DNA from: Megalobrama amblycephala
Taxonomy: Eukaryota > Chordata > Actinopteri > Cypriniformes > Xenocyprididae
Direction: 5' to 3'
Length of the DNA: 64,000 nt
NCBI RefSeq assembly: GCF_018812025.1
Contig: NC_063050.1
Location: 13,976,983 to 14,040,982, forward strand
Shown here in pieces: positions 37,372 to 49,714 of the stretch. Position 1 is the first letter of the stretch. Each line of letters opens with the position of its first letter. A program made the position numbers and the translations under genes. The notes below the pieces were generated by a model. The model was not told the DNA's origin. It ran no database searches and worked only from the letters and a program-made list of their open reading frames with translations.

Positions 37372-39449
37372 CAGGGCCGCATTAAGACTCCAAGGGGCCC
37401 CTGGGCTTTACCTCTTGAGGGGGCCCTTCATCCACCAGAACTTTTATCTACATTCACTCAATCTTCTTAATCACAAAGTGAAAGTTATCAGCCTTTTATT
37501 TTGCAAGGATAAATACCATTACCAAAACATCCAAACCTATAGGTCTGTTATAAAATATAAATATCACTGCATGAAATACATATTGGCACATAGTCTGAAC
37601 TATTTGTACAGGCTACTCATTTCGAAGGCTGCATCCTCCGGAGGATGCAGCCTCTGAAATGAGAAGCAGATTTGAACAGTAACAAAGGCGTATCAATTCC
37701 AGCGCGAGTCCTTGTCTTTTGGAAGTGCATGCAAAGTTGATTTGCTTTTACTCCGTAAAGATGTCATGTCAACATGTCAAAAACTCTTCCAGTCTCAGCT
37801 TTTTGAAGTCTCAGTCTTCCAGTCTCAGTGTTTGAGGGCGGGTCAAAATAGATGTTGTTCGAAACCAGCTGGAATTGCTGAAGACTCATTTCGGCAGTTC
37901 AGAATCAATTCATTCTTTGAGGCAAAAATTACTTTTTTATCCTGCACTTTGGTCTTTAAAACAATGTGACAATAACACACGCAAGTTCAACCCAAATGTT
38001 TAATGTCATGATTGTTACCATCTATTTGCATTAGTTTATATCCAGCTGGTCGCTTTTATCAATTCGTTATGCAGCAAAGTTGCATAATTAAAACTAAATT
38101 GGGTAAAGTTGGTTTTATATATTCGCACATTCGGACATCTGTATTCAATAGCCTTGTTAATCACTACATTGGACATTCAGTGGACATTCACAAGTAAATA
38201 TGCCATTAAACAATACTTGCCTATTTTGATCGACTGTGAAAAATGTTGATCAATCGTTGGTTGTCAGTATCATGTCGCTGCTTAAAATTCGCAAACATTA
38301 ATTTATTGCACATTTATTGGAAAGTCTGAATTTATCAGAAGTCCGAATGTGCGAATATAAAACCAACTTTACCGAAGTTTAAAACTAGTGTCATGGGAAA
38401 GCAAACTGTATCGTTATGCATCAGACAAATATATAAACAAATCAGAAATGCATTTGATTTCAGTTCTCTTTTACCATCACTGTAATACAATACAAATCTT
38501 ATTTAAATAATAATCAGTGTTCTAAAATGGAAGCAAATAAAGTGTAAAATGGAAGCAAATAATGTATACATACATACAATATGTGTCTAATGTCAATGCT
38601 ATGGCCTTTGTGTAGATATTTAAAGATGGTCATCTTTAAGCATGACTGTTTGTATTTATATGACACGGTAACAATTTATACTAAGATTCCATCTGTAAGG
38701 TTAATAAAATTATTGTTCATTGTTAATTTCAGCATTTTAAGTAGAGTACCTCATTGAACGTTTTCAGAAACTGCATTTTTGTATGATTTGTAGCCTATTT
38801 TTATTGACGACTGCAGGGTTCAGTGAGTGAGGGGTAGCACATCGGTTGAGAAGCGTAGCGCCGCACCACATCTTTAAAATTCAAACACATTGTTTTCTTT
38901 GGTGCTGTTCACACAGAACGCGCTTTTCCATTCCAATGCGCTACTTTTTCTTTGTTTTTCTATGTAAGCATGCGCTAGAAGGACGTACAGAACCTTTTGC
39001 GCTCGCGTCTTGCAGCATCTCGCGCATGACATGGCGTTCTAAAGCCATGAATCAGTTCAGCTAAGTCAAAATCAGTTAAAAATAGTTTTAAAAAGCGTCT
39101 CGAGACCTTGCGGTTTCCCCCATTCCACTGCCCGCGTCTCGCGTTTTTCAAAAGCAAAAACACGTTCTGTGTGAACGAACCTTATGAGTGTACGCACACA
39201 GAGGCAGCGCCACTTGGTCTGTCCACATTGTCCAGATACTGACACTGTGAGTTGCTTGCTGCTAGACGCGGCGCGTCTTGATGCACTTCACGCGCAGGAC
39301 CGCACATGTATTCAAAGCAAAGCGATGTTAAAGGGACAGTCATCACATTATAAAATTAGGTTATAATTTTTCCGGCATCACGGGGGCCCTCCCTCAGCCT
39401 GGGGCCCTGGGCTTAAGCCCAGGTAAGCCCGTGCATTAATGCGGCCCAG
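37372..39449. mobile_element. E5: hAT element with 8-bp target duplication in E3
   Basis: Termini CAGGGCCGCATTAA and, on the other strand, CTGGGCCGCATTAA are flanked by ACAATAAG on both sides (37364-37371, 39450-39457). It is 2078 bp, GC-richer at both ends, without a transposase. It includes a 48-bp near-palindrome centred at about 37638 and a MITE at 38101-38373. Confidence 0.9.
38101..38373. mobile_element. Palindromic MITE inside E5
   Basis: GGTAAAGTTGGTTTTATA and the downstream complement TAAAACCAACTTTACC, plus TTCGCACATTCGGAC and GTCCGAATGTGCGAA, form inverted arms. Confidence 0.75.
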
Positions 39450-39483
39450 ACAATAAGTGCATTGTATCAAATTATTAATTTAA

Positions 39484-41254
39484 CCCTCAGGGGTCTGAGG
39501 ATTTTTGGGGCCCTGGAGAAGTTTTGACATGCCCTGACATTTGTGCTTTTTTCAGTTGTTCATAAACATATTAATGGAAAAAGTGTCATTACACTGTATT
39601 CAGCACAAACTAGGCTACAATAATATGTGAGGAACATGTACGTACATGTTTGTGTTTTTGAAGGAATAACGTTTATGCGTGGTTATTGAAAAAACAAAAA
39701 ACTTAAGTCACTGAAATAAGGCCAAAAAAAGTATATTAAATCTGTGTTCATAAGACTTCTAGGTATTGGAGGTTGTAGACTAGAGTTTTTGCTTCAAAAT
39801 GAGGTAAAAATTATCCTTCCTACTCCTTCATATAAAACAATAGAGAGATTTAAATTTTCTAAGACACTTTTGGTCAAGAAACACAGTATGCGAGGAGGCG
39901 GGAATCCTCATGTATAATGGGTGATTCTCACCTGAGAAGACAAAAGAATTGAATAATAATGACCTGAAATGACTTGCATATTAATGAGGCCTTTCAGTCA
40001 GGTAGGCTGTGAAAAAAACCCTCTGTGATCATGCTAATAACAGGATTAAAGTCCACTCAGGACAAAAAAAACATGATTTTTGTGATCTCATGCATGCACG
40101 TATTATTGCACATGATATGAAGAAAATTTTGTATAGGCCTATGTTAAATTACACTACCAGTCAAAAGATTGAACACATTATAATGCCATTGTAATGTTTT
40201 TAAAAGAAGTCTCAAGTCTCTAACCAAATAATGGTTTTCTATTTTAATATACTTTCAAATATAATGTATTTCTGTGATGCAAAGCGTCTGAACATTCCTA
40301 CCTCTAGGGCATTTCATATAGGCTACTATATTTGTTATATTATAGAGCCTAAATGTTGATGTGCAGTTGACAAACTATACATCATTAAAAAGATCTAAGA
40401 CTCAAGCTTCACATTTTGACTCTTAAAATCTTATATTGACCATAATTTCTTAATATGCTTAAAAGCATACACATTTGGAGAAATATTGATGGATTCTCAT
40501 ATGTTTATATCAATTTTCTATACAGAGATAATATTTATTATTCTATATTTATTGTCATTACTATGAGTGCTGGATACTGTGTTTTCATCATTCATACTTG
40601 CAGCCGGAGGGCGCTCTGCCCCTTTAGTCCACAAATGCCTCAGTAAAAGAAGAGGAATATCATGTGACAATCAAGGAACTAACAGAGGCAAGAGATCGCT
40701 AAATATGGCTATTCAAAACACTTTTGAAGACAATAAATACACGATTGAGATGTATGCATGTATTGACTGACTGAATTTGCGTCTGAATAGCGCTCGCTCC
40801 GTGGGCGTGGCCGCATTAGCGGATAATGAGCTGAATCACGGACTTCTGACATGGCTCTCTTTTCATACAGATTACATAAACACAGAAGGTTTGTTTTCGA
40901 TTTGACTTACATGTTTTAAAACCTGACATCTTAAAGTTTTTTTAGACATAAGTGTATTTTTTTTGTCATTAGTATTCACTAAGTTACAGTTCATTTTCTA
41001 AGAACTATCAGATTGGACTTCGTTCAGAGGGAGAGGAGAGATCACGCATCATGTTAGTTTTCTTTATTTTACAAAGAGCACAACATTTTGTTTTTACTCT
41101 GAGTGTACACAAATAAAAGAAGATATTCCACAGATTAAAATGGTGTATAACTCTTAATTGTATGTGCAACATTGACGGAGTATTTTGAGTCTCTTTCACA
41201 CTGATAAGAAAAAACCACGGTGGTATCGCCGGCGATACCTTCAGACCTTCAGTG
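39484..41254. mobile_element. E6: TTAA-inserted (piggyBac-type) non-autonomous element, copy 1
   Basis: CCCTCAGGGGTCTGAGG at the left and the complement of CACTGAAGGTCTGAAGG at the right are flanked by TTAA on both sides (39480-39483, 41255-41258). The interior matches E7 over most of its length, with CAGCCGGAGGGCGCTCTG and GTGGGCGTGGCCGCATTAGC. No transposase frame is present. Confidence 0.82.
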
Positions 41255-41377
41255 TTAAATGTAAGTACATAGTAGTTTAGGTCTCTAAAGTGGGACCAAA
41301 TAAAGTAACAAGAGGAACATCGGCCAGTGTAGCAAAGTAAAAGTACAGCTTGTTCATTAGAAGTGTACTCAAGTTAA

Positions 41378-42891
41378 CCCTCAGGGGTTTGAGGATTTTT
41401 GGGGCCCTGGAGAAGTTTTGATATGCCCTGACATTTGTGCTTTTTTCAGTTGTTCATAAACACATTAATGACACAAGTGTCATTACACTGTATTCAGCAC
41501 AAACTAGGCTACAATAATATGTGAGGAACATGTATGTACATGTTTGTATTTTTGAAGGAATAATGTTTATGCGTGGTTATTGAAAAAACAAAAAACTTAA
41601 GTCACTGAAATAAAGCCAAAATATATACATTAAATCTGTGTTCACAAGACTTCTGGGTATTGGAGGTTGTAGACTAGAGTTTTTGCTTCAAAATTATGTA
41701 AAAATTATCATTCCTACTCCTTCATATAAAACAATAGAGAGATTTAAATTTTCTAAAACATATTTGGTCAAGAAACACAGTATGCGAGGAGGCGTGAATC
41801 ATCATGAATAGTGTATGATTCTCACCTGAGAAGACAAAAGAATCGCATAAAGAGCTCGAATGACCTGCATAATAATGAGGTTTTTCAGACAGGTAGGCTG
41901 TGAAAAGACCCTCTGTTGATCATGTCTCAAGCTCATCATAATGTAAATCAAACATACAGAAAAAACAGCAATACTGTGAAATATTATTACAATTTAAAAT
42001 AATGGTATTCTATTATATTCTTTAAAATATAATGTATTTCTATGATACAAAGTGTCTGAACAGTTATGTTACCTCTATGGCATTTCATAGGCTTTTAGCT
42101 TAAAAGCATGCACATTTGGAGAAATATTGATGGATTCTCATATGTTTATGTCAATTTTTTATACAGAGGAGTAATTATTCAATATTTATTGTCATTACTA
42201 TGAGCGCTGGATACTGTGTTTTCAATTCATACTTGCAGCCGGAGGGCGCTCTGTACACCTTTAGGCCACAAATGCCAATGCTAAAGAAGAATAGGCAATC
42301 CAGGAAATAACTGAACTAACAGAGGCCAGAGATCGCTAACTATGGCTATTCAAAACACTTTTCAAGGCGATAAATACACGATTGAGATGATGTATACATG
42401 TATTGACTGAATTTGCGTCTGAATAGCGCTGGCTCCGTGGGCGTGGCCGCATTAGCGGATAATGAGCTGAATCAAGGACTTCTGACATGGCTCTATTTTC
42501 ATACAGATTACATAAACACAGAATTTTTGTTTTCGATTTGACTTACACGATTTAAAACCTGACATTTCAACGTTTCTTTAGACACAAGTCTAATTTTTTT
42601 GTCATTAGTATTCACTAAGTTACAGTTCATTTTCTGAGAACTGTCAGATTGGACTTTGTTCAGAGAGAGACAAGAGATCACGCATCATGTTAGTTTTCTT
42701 TATTTTACAAAAAGCACAACATTTTGTTTTTACTCTGAGTGTACACAAATAAAAGAAGATATTCCACAGATTAAAATGGTGTATAACTCTTAATTGTATG
42801 TGCAACATTGACGGAGTATTTTGAGTCTCTTTCACACTGGTTAGAAAAAAACCGTGGTGATCACGCCGGCGTGACCGCCGACCCGAGGGAG
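41378..42891. mobile_element. E7: same TTAA family, copy 2
   Basis: CCCTCAGGGGTTTGAGG at the left and the complement of CTCCCTCGGGTCGG at the right are flanked by TTAA (41374-41377, 42892-42895). It is in the same orientation as E6, 123 bp downstream, and is inserted in E1 sequence rather than E3. Confidence 0.82.
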
Positions 42892-42998
42892 TTAAAGTAA
42901 AAGTATTTAAATCTACTCTTAAAAGTACAAATCTTCCCAAAAAATACTCAAGTAAATGTAATGAAGTAACTTCGTTACTACCCACCTCTGCTGATTAC

Positions 42999-44320
42999 TG
43001 AAACATTGTTGGATCTTATGCTGTTGAATCATAGACATAATAAATATAAAACACCCATGAAATCAAAAATTACACACACAAAGTGATCAGTGAATTAGAC
43101 AACTTCAAGATGATTACAGGATCATAACAACAGCCAAAAACACCTGATCAACCTCCATTTGGCTTTTTTCTGCCATGATGAATGAGCTTTAAACACTCAG
43201 TTGTCAAAGAGTCAAGAGCCCAACTAAAGCAAACACTGGTCACCGCGATGGTGACTACAAACTTTATTATTTTCAATAAAACATCAACATCCAAATATGT
43301 TAATTCTCAACAAGAACTTCTGTACATGTATGAAAGAAATAATGTCAAACAGGTTTGTGAACTGGTTTCACATTCAGTGTGGCTGCAGTCAGTTGTAGTT
43401 CTTGTGTTTCTGCTCGTCTCTTCTCTTTTTTCTGGTCTTGTTTCTCTGTCCTTCAGTGATTCTGATTATCAGGTGTTCATCAGTGTCTGAATTCACTCTC
43501 TTCTTTTCATTCACTCTGTCAAGTGGACTATATTAGTGAACTAATGTAGGGAATAGTGAATGATAGCCTGGTAATACCAGACTCTGCTACTTCACTTTGC
43601 TTCGTAGACAGAGTCTGGAATGGCATAATAGAGAAGTGTTTTCTCTCTCGCTAGGGGACGCTTGTCTGAAGTTTAAAATCATTGGTTACCCGTAAGCCAA
43701 TCAGATACGTTTAGTTATGACGTATGTTATCCGCCTGTACAGCCGCATCGAAGCACAGACATCATGCATCGAACTCAAATCTATGATTGAACTTCCACTG
43801 TAAACCTGTTGTAATCACATGATGATGTGAGCGAAATACCGGAGTGAACATGGCTGTAAACGACTTTTGCAGATTATGCGAAGTTAATGCATCCCGAAGT
43901 TTGCATCCCGTGTCTCGTTTCCCATTTCCGCGGTCATTTCGGTTTTCGATTTCTCTAACCTACAATGTAAAACTCGGCGCTTAGCATCTACGTCACGGCT
44001 CTCAGCCCGCCCTCTGTTCGTTGATTGGCCCGGCTGTTTCCAGACCGGTGGCAAACACAAAGCTCTGACGCTGTATCAGACTGAGTACAGAAGCGAAATG
44101 AAATTGAGCGGAAGTAGGAAGTCTGACGTAGTCAGGCTAAGTGAATGAGGGTATAGGGTGTGATTTAGAACACAGCCTCTGAGTGTCGGCTTTGAGCGAT
44201 GTTAACTGTAGGCCATTTTCTCAAAAATGACAAATATTACCCAGAATGCATTTTTTCCTAATGGAAAATGGTGTTATTGTCAGAATATGGCCTTTTTTTA
44301 CAGCAAGGTTTTACTGTGCA
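42999..44320. repeat. Paralogous segment, copy 2
   Basis: It matches 10145-10985 in the same orientation apart from a 576-bp insertion at 43564-44139. Before E1 inserted, this segment joined 34760-34786. It is non-coding. Confidence 0.75.
43564..44139. mobile_element. TAGCCTG-family element with 9-bp target duplication
   Basis: TAGCCTGGTAATACCAGACT at the left and GTAGTCAGGCTA at the right are flanked by AGTGAATGA on both sides (43555-43563, 44140-44148). The copy at 10.8 kb shows the empty site. Related to 54897-55998. Confidence 0.85.
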
Positions 44321-44524
44321 TGTCAATGACTTCCTTGTGTTAGGGTAGTTTAGCTAGTTTTTCCAATCAAAGGATTGTGTTATGCGTGGTTGTGTGGTTA
44401 TGTGTGGTTTAGTTTCAAAGCAAGTTGAGTAGGATCAGTTACACATAGTTGCAATAAGTTGAAAATAAAGCAAATGAATCTTTTGTGGTGTGGTCAGATA
44501 AACATAAGAACACTTAAGAACAAG

Positions 44525-47500
44525 CTACATGCGCCTGTACACATAGATGAGGCTTTTGCAGCTTGGACAGTGATGCTCTACGTCCTTGCAGGCATTCACA
44601 CAGAAGGGAATCAAACAACACGGCCAGATCCTGGACAGGAAAAACATAACATTATTCTTGTTGCTTCATAACATTAAGGTTGAACCACTGCAGTCACGTT
44701 GACTAATTTAACAATGTTTTTATTACTTTTCTGGACCTTGAATGTGGTAATTTTGTTGCTTTTTATGGGAGATAAAAAAAACCCTCTCAGATTTCATCAA
44801 AAATATCTTAATTTGTGTTCTGAAGATGAACGAAGGACTTACGGGTTTGGAACAACATAAGGGCGAGTAATTAATGACAGAAATTTCATTTTTGTGTGAA
44901 CTATCCCTTTCATTTTCTAATGTCAAATTAAAAGTTTTATTTCAAAGTACATTGTTTAAATAATCTTTTATCTTTTAATGCTTTAAAGATCTACACTTAT
45001 TTTGATGTGTTGACTAACATACAGCACATATAAAGGAATTTTATTACAATTGTAGTATAACTTGTTATTTGATTTTATATTTAAAGTTAATATATTTTAA
45101 ATACACTAAATTGAAACTTCACCAGTATAAATGTGTAAATACAAATATATTTAAATACATGATATACAAGTTTCAATATATGTCTGAATAAGATTTTTTT
45201 AAAGACAAAAATCAAAAGTCTATATGTAAGAATTCGGTGAATGCGTTTCCTTACCCTAAGATGCCAAGACTTCCACAGATGACCCACACCATCATCCCAT
45301 TGATGTATGTCGTCTCTGTGACGACCTGCTGCTGACAGTGAGGACATTTCATCTGCCCAGGAACTTCAGTTAGACGTGGTGGAATAACTACTGTGACTAC
45401 ATATGCAGAAAAAGAGGTCATTTTTGATGAAAATACATGCAATATGATCATAAACCTCCATTATAGTATTCTATACAGGTGCATTATGTGCATGCTGAAA
45501 CCTTATAGTCTTTGATCACTTAAGTCTATTGAATCTGAAGCTTTTCTGCTCACCCTGGGCAGGCGCAGACTGGACAGTCTGAGGGACAGTGGACATGACG
45601 GGCTGCTGGTTGTAAACTGTTGTTGGACCTGAAAGAGAAAACATACAGACCCAGAAAGCTGTAAAATTTCTTCAAATTTAAGATGAGGGAAATCTTACAC
45701 TGTAAACTTTTGCTTTTCATTTTATAGTCTTATACTGAGGCATCGTAGATGGCAGTTAAACAAAGAGTCTTAAAAAACAAGACACTGAGGCAAACTTGAA
45801 GACTGGGCTGTTCCTCAAGTTCCAAACTGCACTTGGAAATTCTTCATTGTTTTTTTTTTTTTTTTTGTGGTCATATCTATGGAAGTCCATTTCCACCACA
45901 TAATGATATATTTAAAAAAAAAAAAAAATCATACTTTGGTAAATCATAATTATGAGATTATTAACTTTTTAATGTCAACATTATGCCTTTTTTAAATCAT
46001 AATTTGGACTTTTTAATCTCATAATTATGACTTATTATGACATGGAGCATGTTGTTCTTTTTCTTCTTTTAAATGTATTAAAAGTCTAAAAAGTGCAGTG
46101 TCTGTTGTCTTAGATGGCATACCATAAAATCAACCTCCTCAGCAAGATTTCTTTATATGAATAAAATATACAAATGCAAATTTTGACCAGGAAAACAATG
46201 CAAAATGCATAAAACGCCTAAGAGTGGACATTTTACATGTTAATTTCTACACTATTCCCAAATAAATCCCTTTAAACCCCTCCAGAAGTCTGCTCTATGA
46301 CACTTCTCATACTGGATGATGAATTGCTTATGAATTGCTTAAGTTGTAGAATCTGTTAAATTACATGAATACATTCAAACCGCAATTAAAGGGATAGTTC
46401 ACCCAAAAATGAAAATTTGATGTTTATCTGCTTACCCCCAGCGCATCCAAGATGTAGGTGACTTTGTTTCTTCAGTAGAACACAAATGATGATTTTTAAC
46501 TCCAACCGTTGCCGTCTGTCAGTCGTATAATGCATGTCAATGGGAACCCCATCTATAAGAGTAAAAAAAAAAAAAAAAACATGCACAGACAAATCCAAAT
46601 TAAACCCTGTGGCTTGTGACGACACATTGATGTCCTAAGACACGAAACGATCGGTTTGTGCGATAAACCGAACAGTATTTATATCATTTTTTAACTTTAA
46701 TACACCACTATGTCCAACTGCGTTCAGCACTCGTTAGTAAGGTCTGATCGCGCTCTGACAACGGCAGTGATGTCTCGCTCTCATTGAAGTATAAGCGTGA
46801 GACATCACTGCCACTGTCAGAGCGCGATCAGACCTCACTAAGCGAATGCTGAACGCAGTTGGACATAGTGGTGTATTAGAGGTAAAAAATTATATAAATA
46901 CTGTTCGGTTTATCGCACAAACCGATCGTTTCCTGTCTTAGGACATCAATGTGACGTCACGAGCCGCAGGGTTTAATTTGGATTTATCTGTGCATGTTTT
47001 TTTGTTTTTTTTACTCTTATAGATGGGGTTTCCATTGACATGCATTATACGACTGACAGACGGCAACGGTTGGAGTTAAAAATCATCATTTGTGTTCTAC
47101 TGAAGAAACAAAGTCACCTACATCTTGGATGCGCTGGGGGTAAGCAGATAAACATCAAATTTTCATTTTTGGGTGAACTATCCCTTTAAGGAGCCAAGCA
47201 CAAAAAAGGCATGATGAGTTATGCAAGCATGGCTGGGAGCAATTAAAGGTATTTTTAGATGATTTCATGCAAAATGGCTGAAAAACAATATACAAATATA
47301 ATAACTATTAATATAATTTAATTACTTATCACTAATTAATTATATTAATAAATTAATATGGTGTGGTCAATGTGACGTGACAATGACACTTAGGGCCCTA
47401 TTTTAACAACCTAAGCGCATGGTCTAAAGCGCACATCGCAATTGCACTTGTGGCTGAATCCACTTTTGCTAGTTTAACAACGAGAAAAATGGTTGGTGCG

Positions 47501-49277
47501 CCCGGCGCATGGTCTAAAAGGGTTGTCCCTATTCTCTTAATGAGTCATGGGTGTGTTATGGGCATAACATGCAATAAACCAGAGACACATTTCCCATTCC
47601 CTTTAAAAGCCAGTTGTGCTTGTCGGATTCGCTATTTACATGGTGGAATTTGCAAGCGGAAAAACTGAACGCTTCTCTAGCAAGGAAACGGTTCTGCTTG
47701 TGCATCAGCAGACCATCTACGGGACAAGCAATAATCTTTTACATAATAATTATTTTATTTTTAATATTTGGCATGTTTGTGAGCTGCTGCGCATCCCTGT
47801 GTGTGTAACAAGCAGAGTGTACACACATTGTACACCCGCAAATAGGCGCATATTACTAACACACCATTTAAATAACAAAAAAAATATTGCACCATTGACT
47901 TTAGACCAGGTTTCAGTTGGTCAGTGGCATAGTCTATTTCAGTTGCCTCAAAATAGCCACACGCCAACAATGCGCATGAACACACCTCGTTTTCAGACCA
48001 ACGCAGAAATGGACACATGTGCATTTTCTATTAACTGTTAAGGTCCCGCTGGCGGGACGCCTCCCAACCAGCAAACCCATGTAGGCCCCACATGGGTTAG
48101 CCCAGATGAAATGAACACTACTCAGTGTGAACACTACCGGCTATTAAATGTAACACTGAATCAGTGTTGGAGTTAATGAGATAATTAGGTGATAACGAGC
48201 AGAATGGACCCACTTTATATTAAGTGGCCTTAACTACTATGTACTTACATTTTAATTAATCATTTGATACAATGCACTTATTGTGTCCATACATGTTTTT
48301 ACATTGTACTTATATTTTAAAAACACCTGCATGTAATTACATCTGTCATTAATTTCTGTAATTACATTCATAATTACACTGTTGACCCATCCCTTAACCC
48401 TTACCCCTACCCTTAAACCTACCCATACCACCAAAGCTTTCCCTAACCTTACCCGTATCCACCTCAATATCAGCAAAAGTGTTTTGCAATTCAATATGAA
48501 CCCAATAAGTACATTGTACTTATTTTTTGATGTAAGTACATAGTAGTTAAAGCCACTTAATATAAAGTGGGACCAGCAGAATCACTGAAGGACAGAGGAA
48601 CAACAAGAACTACGACTTCAGTCACAGCTTTAGATGAAATCAACTGAAGATAAAAGACATTAAATCTCTGAAGATCTGATCAAACAACTCCACAAACAGC
48701 ATTACCAGCTTCACTTTTTACTAACCAGACTGACTTTATTTCTGACATATATCTACAAAAGTTGTTATTGAGAATTACCAGAGGTTGAGATGTTGATGAT
48801 TTGTTGATAATATATTATCAATATCTTACGGCAAAAAGTTGTACAGAATAATATGTCATGTTATTATGACTTAGCAAGAGTTTTTCCCCCTTCTCTATAT
48901 TTAGAAAATGGACGCAGTGTTTTGGAATTTCTGTTTTTGATACTCATTGTGGCATGCAGAATCATTCCATTTTCCCTCTAAACTACACAGTAAACATCAA
49001 CTCTTACCCATGCCAGATGGCTGGGTCATTTGGATGTTAGATGTCACGACAGTCGTCTGGGGGGGTGGTGGATTGTATGTGGCCACTGGAACTGCAAAAA
49101 AAGATCATTATTGAAGTACTACAGTTACCAATGACAAACAGTCTCTGAACTGAATATCAGAGTGAGGGTCTGCTGACTTTGTTGGCTTTGATAGGAAACC
49201 TGCGGCATCTGGTAGGTAACATTGTTCTGGACCATTGGCGGTCCAGGATATGGAGGGGGGAACTGTTCTTTATCCAT
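44525..49277 (-). CDS. LITAF-domain protein, gene B (168 aa, five coding exons)
   Basis: Minus-strand exons 49277-49178, 49091-49008, 45628-45554, 45396-45255 and 44630-44525 join in phases 1, 1, 1 and 2 at GT/AG sites to 507 nt. The start ATG lies ten bases into an exon beginning at 49287. The N-terminus carries PPPY (7-10), a PPxY motif that in LITAF proteins recruits NEDD4-family WW domains, followed by a Pro/Gln/Thr-rich linker (34-86). The LITAF domain has CPHC at 104-107, a hydrophobic stretch at about 120-145 ending WPCCLIPFC, and HHCPSC at 153-158; it ends YRRM. This is the most complete copy in the window and the reference for judging the others. Role at endosomal/lysosomal membranes is inferred from the family. 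Introns 1 and 3 are filled with transposons. Confidence 0.92.
44805..44912. repeat. Truncated cyprinid interspersed repeat
   Basis: CGGGTTTGGAACAACATAAG and TGTGAACTATCCCTTTCAT mark the same repeat end as 5030-5142. It sits in the last intron of gene B. Confidence 0.6.
46386..47189. mobile_element. Near-perfect 804-bp palindromic MITE
   Basis: TTAAAGGGATAGTTCACCC and its complement GGGTGAACTATCCCTTTAA bound two arms of about 400 bp that are nearly identical in inverse (for example GCGCATCCAAGATGTAGG against CCTACATCTTGGATGCGC), centred at about 46788. TTAA occurs at both ends. It lies in an intron of gene B. Confidence 0.93.
47395..48035. repeat. Fish DNA-element fragment (GGGCCCTATTTTAAC end)
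   Basis: It starts GGGCCCTATTTTAACAACCT with repeated GCGCATGGTCTAAA, a recognisable fish non-autonomous transposon end. The matching far end is missing. It contains the longest open frame in the window (47616-48041, 141 codons), with no domain and overlapping frames on both strands, so I do not call it a gene. Confidence 0.55.
48110..48790. repeat. LIR fragment interrupted by an E3-type MITE
   Basis: Arm modules TAACACTGAATCAGTGTTGG and GTTAATGAGATAATTAGG precede 48206. The arm resumes at 48575 with AGCAGAATCACTGAAGGACA and AAGATAAAAGACATTAAATC. Confidence 0.75.
48206..48574. mobile_element. Intact E3-family hAT-type MITE (369 bp)
   Basis: GGACCCACTTTATATTAAG and CTTAATATAAAGTGGGACC are flanked by AGCAGAAT on both sides (48198-48205, 48575-48582). 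It is uninterrupted, so it serves as the template for reading the E3 nest. It lies in an intron of gene B. Confidence 0.92.
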
Positions 49278-49714
49278 TATCAACAATCTGTGAATGAGAA
49301 AAGCATAAGTGCTTCAAGCTCGTGTTCTAGAGTTCTACATACAACACTGGCAAAGCAACAATAAAATAACAAATAGGTGGACTGCTGCCTTTGACATCAC
49401 AAATCAGGAAACAATGAATAGGTTGGACAGATTCTTGTGGTGGCATCAATCAGTTGTGATAAATCACATGGCATTTATAGGTGACTGGATCAAAAATACT
49501 TTTGAAATCATACAGGTTGATGTACTTCTGTGGTTCACGTCAGTCGTGCTACTGAGATGAACAGGAATGCCAACGGATAGGTTTTGCCACATACCTCTTT
49601 GATAAATGTGATAATCAAAGCAAAGTGATAGGTTGGGCATTCAGATATGTATTCTGTACCTTCCAACAGCAGCACATACATTTGTTTTTTCTAGATAATT
49701 TTAGTTTTTTGGTG

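Larger units (their letters stand above)
35956..41297. mobile_element. E3: hAT-type MITE in E1, expanded by three insertions
   Basis: Ends GGTCCCACTTTAT and AAAGTGGGACC are flanked by AAATAAAG on both sides (35948-35955, 41298-41305). An uninterrupted 369-bp copy at 48206-48574 proves the original sequence. E4, E5 and E6 are inserted in it. Confidence 0.88.
34787..42990. mobile_element. E1: hAT-type element expanded to 8.2 kb by nested insertions
   Basis: Termini CAGAGGTAGGTAGAGTA and, on the other strand, CAGAGGTGGGTAGTA are flanked by CTGATTAC on both sides (34779-34786, 42991-42998). Its own sequence survives as islands (34787-35117, 35877-35955, 41298-41377, 42892-42990). Everything else is later insertions, each with its own target duplication. 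There is no host gene inside. Confidence 0.88.

Noticed and set aside
42644..42985. 113-codon minus-strand frame, with a shorter relative at 41008-41199
   Set aside because: The similarity arises because both lie in the same TTAA element family (E7, E6); no transposase motif is present.
47616..48041. Longest open frame (141 codons)
   Set aside because: No domain, no splice context, open frames on both strands, and it lies in a transposon fragment with GCGCATGGTCTAAA repeats.
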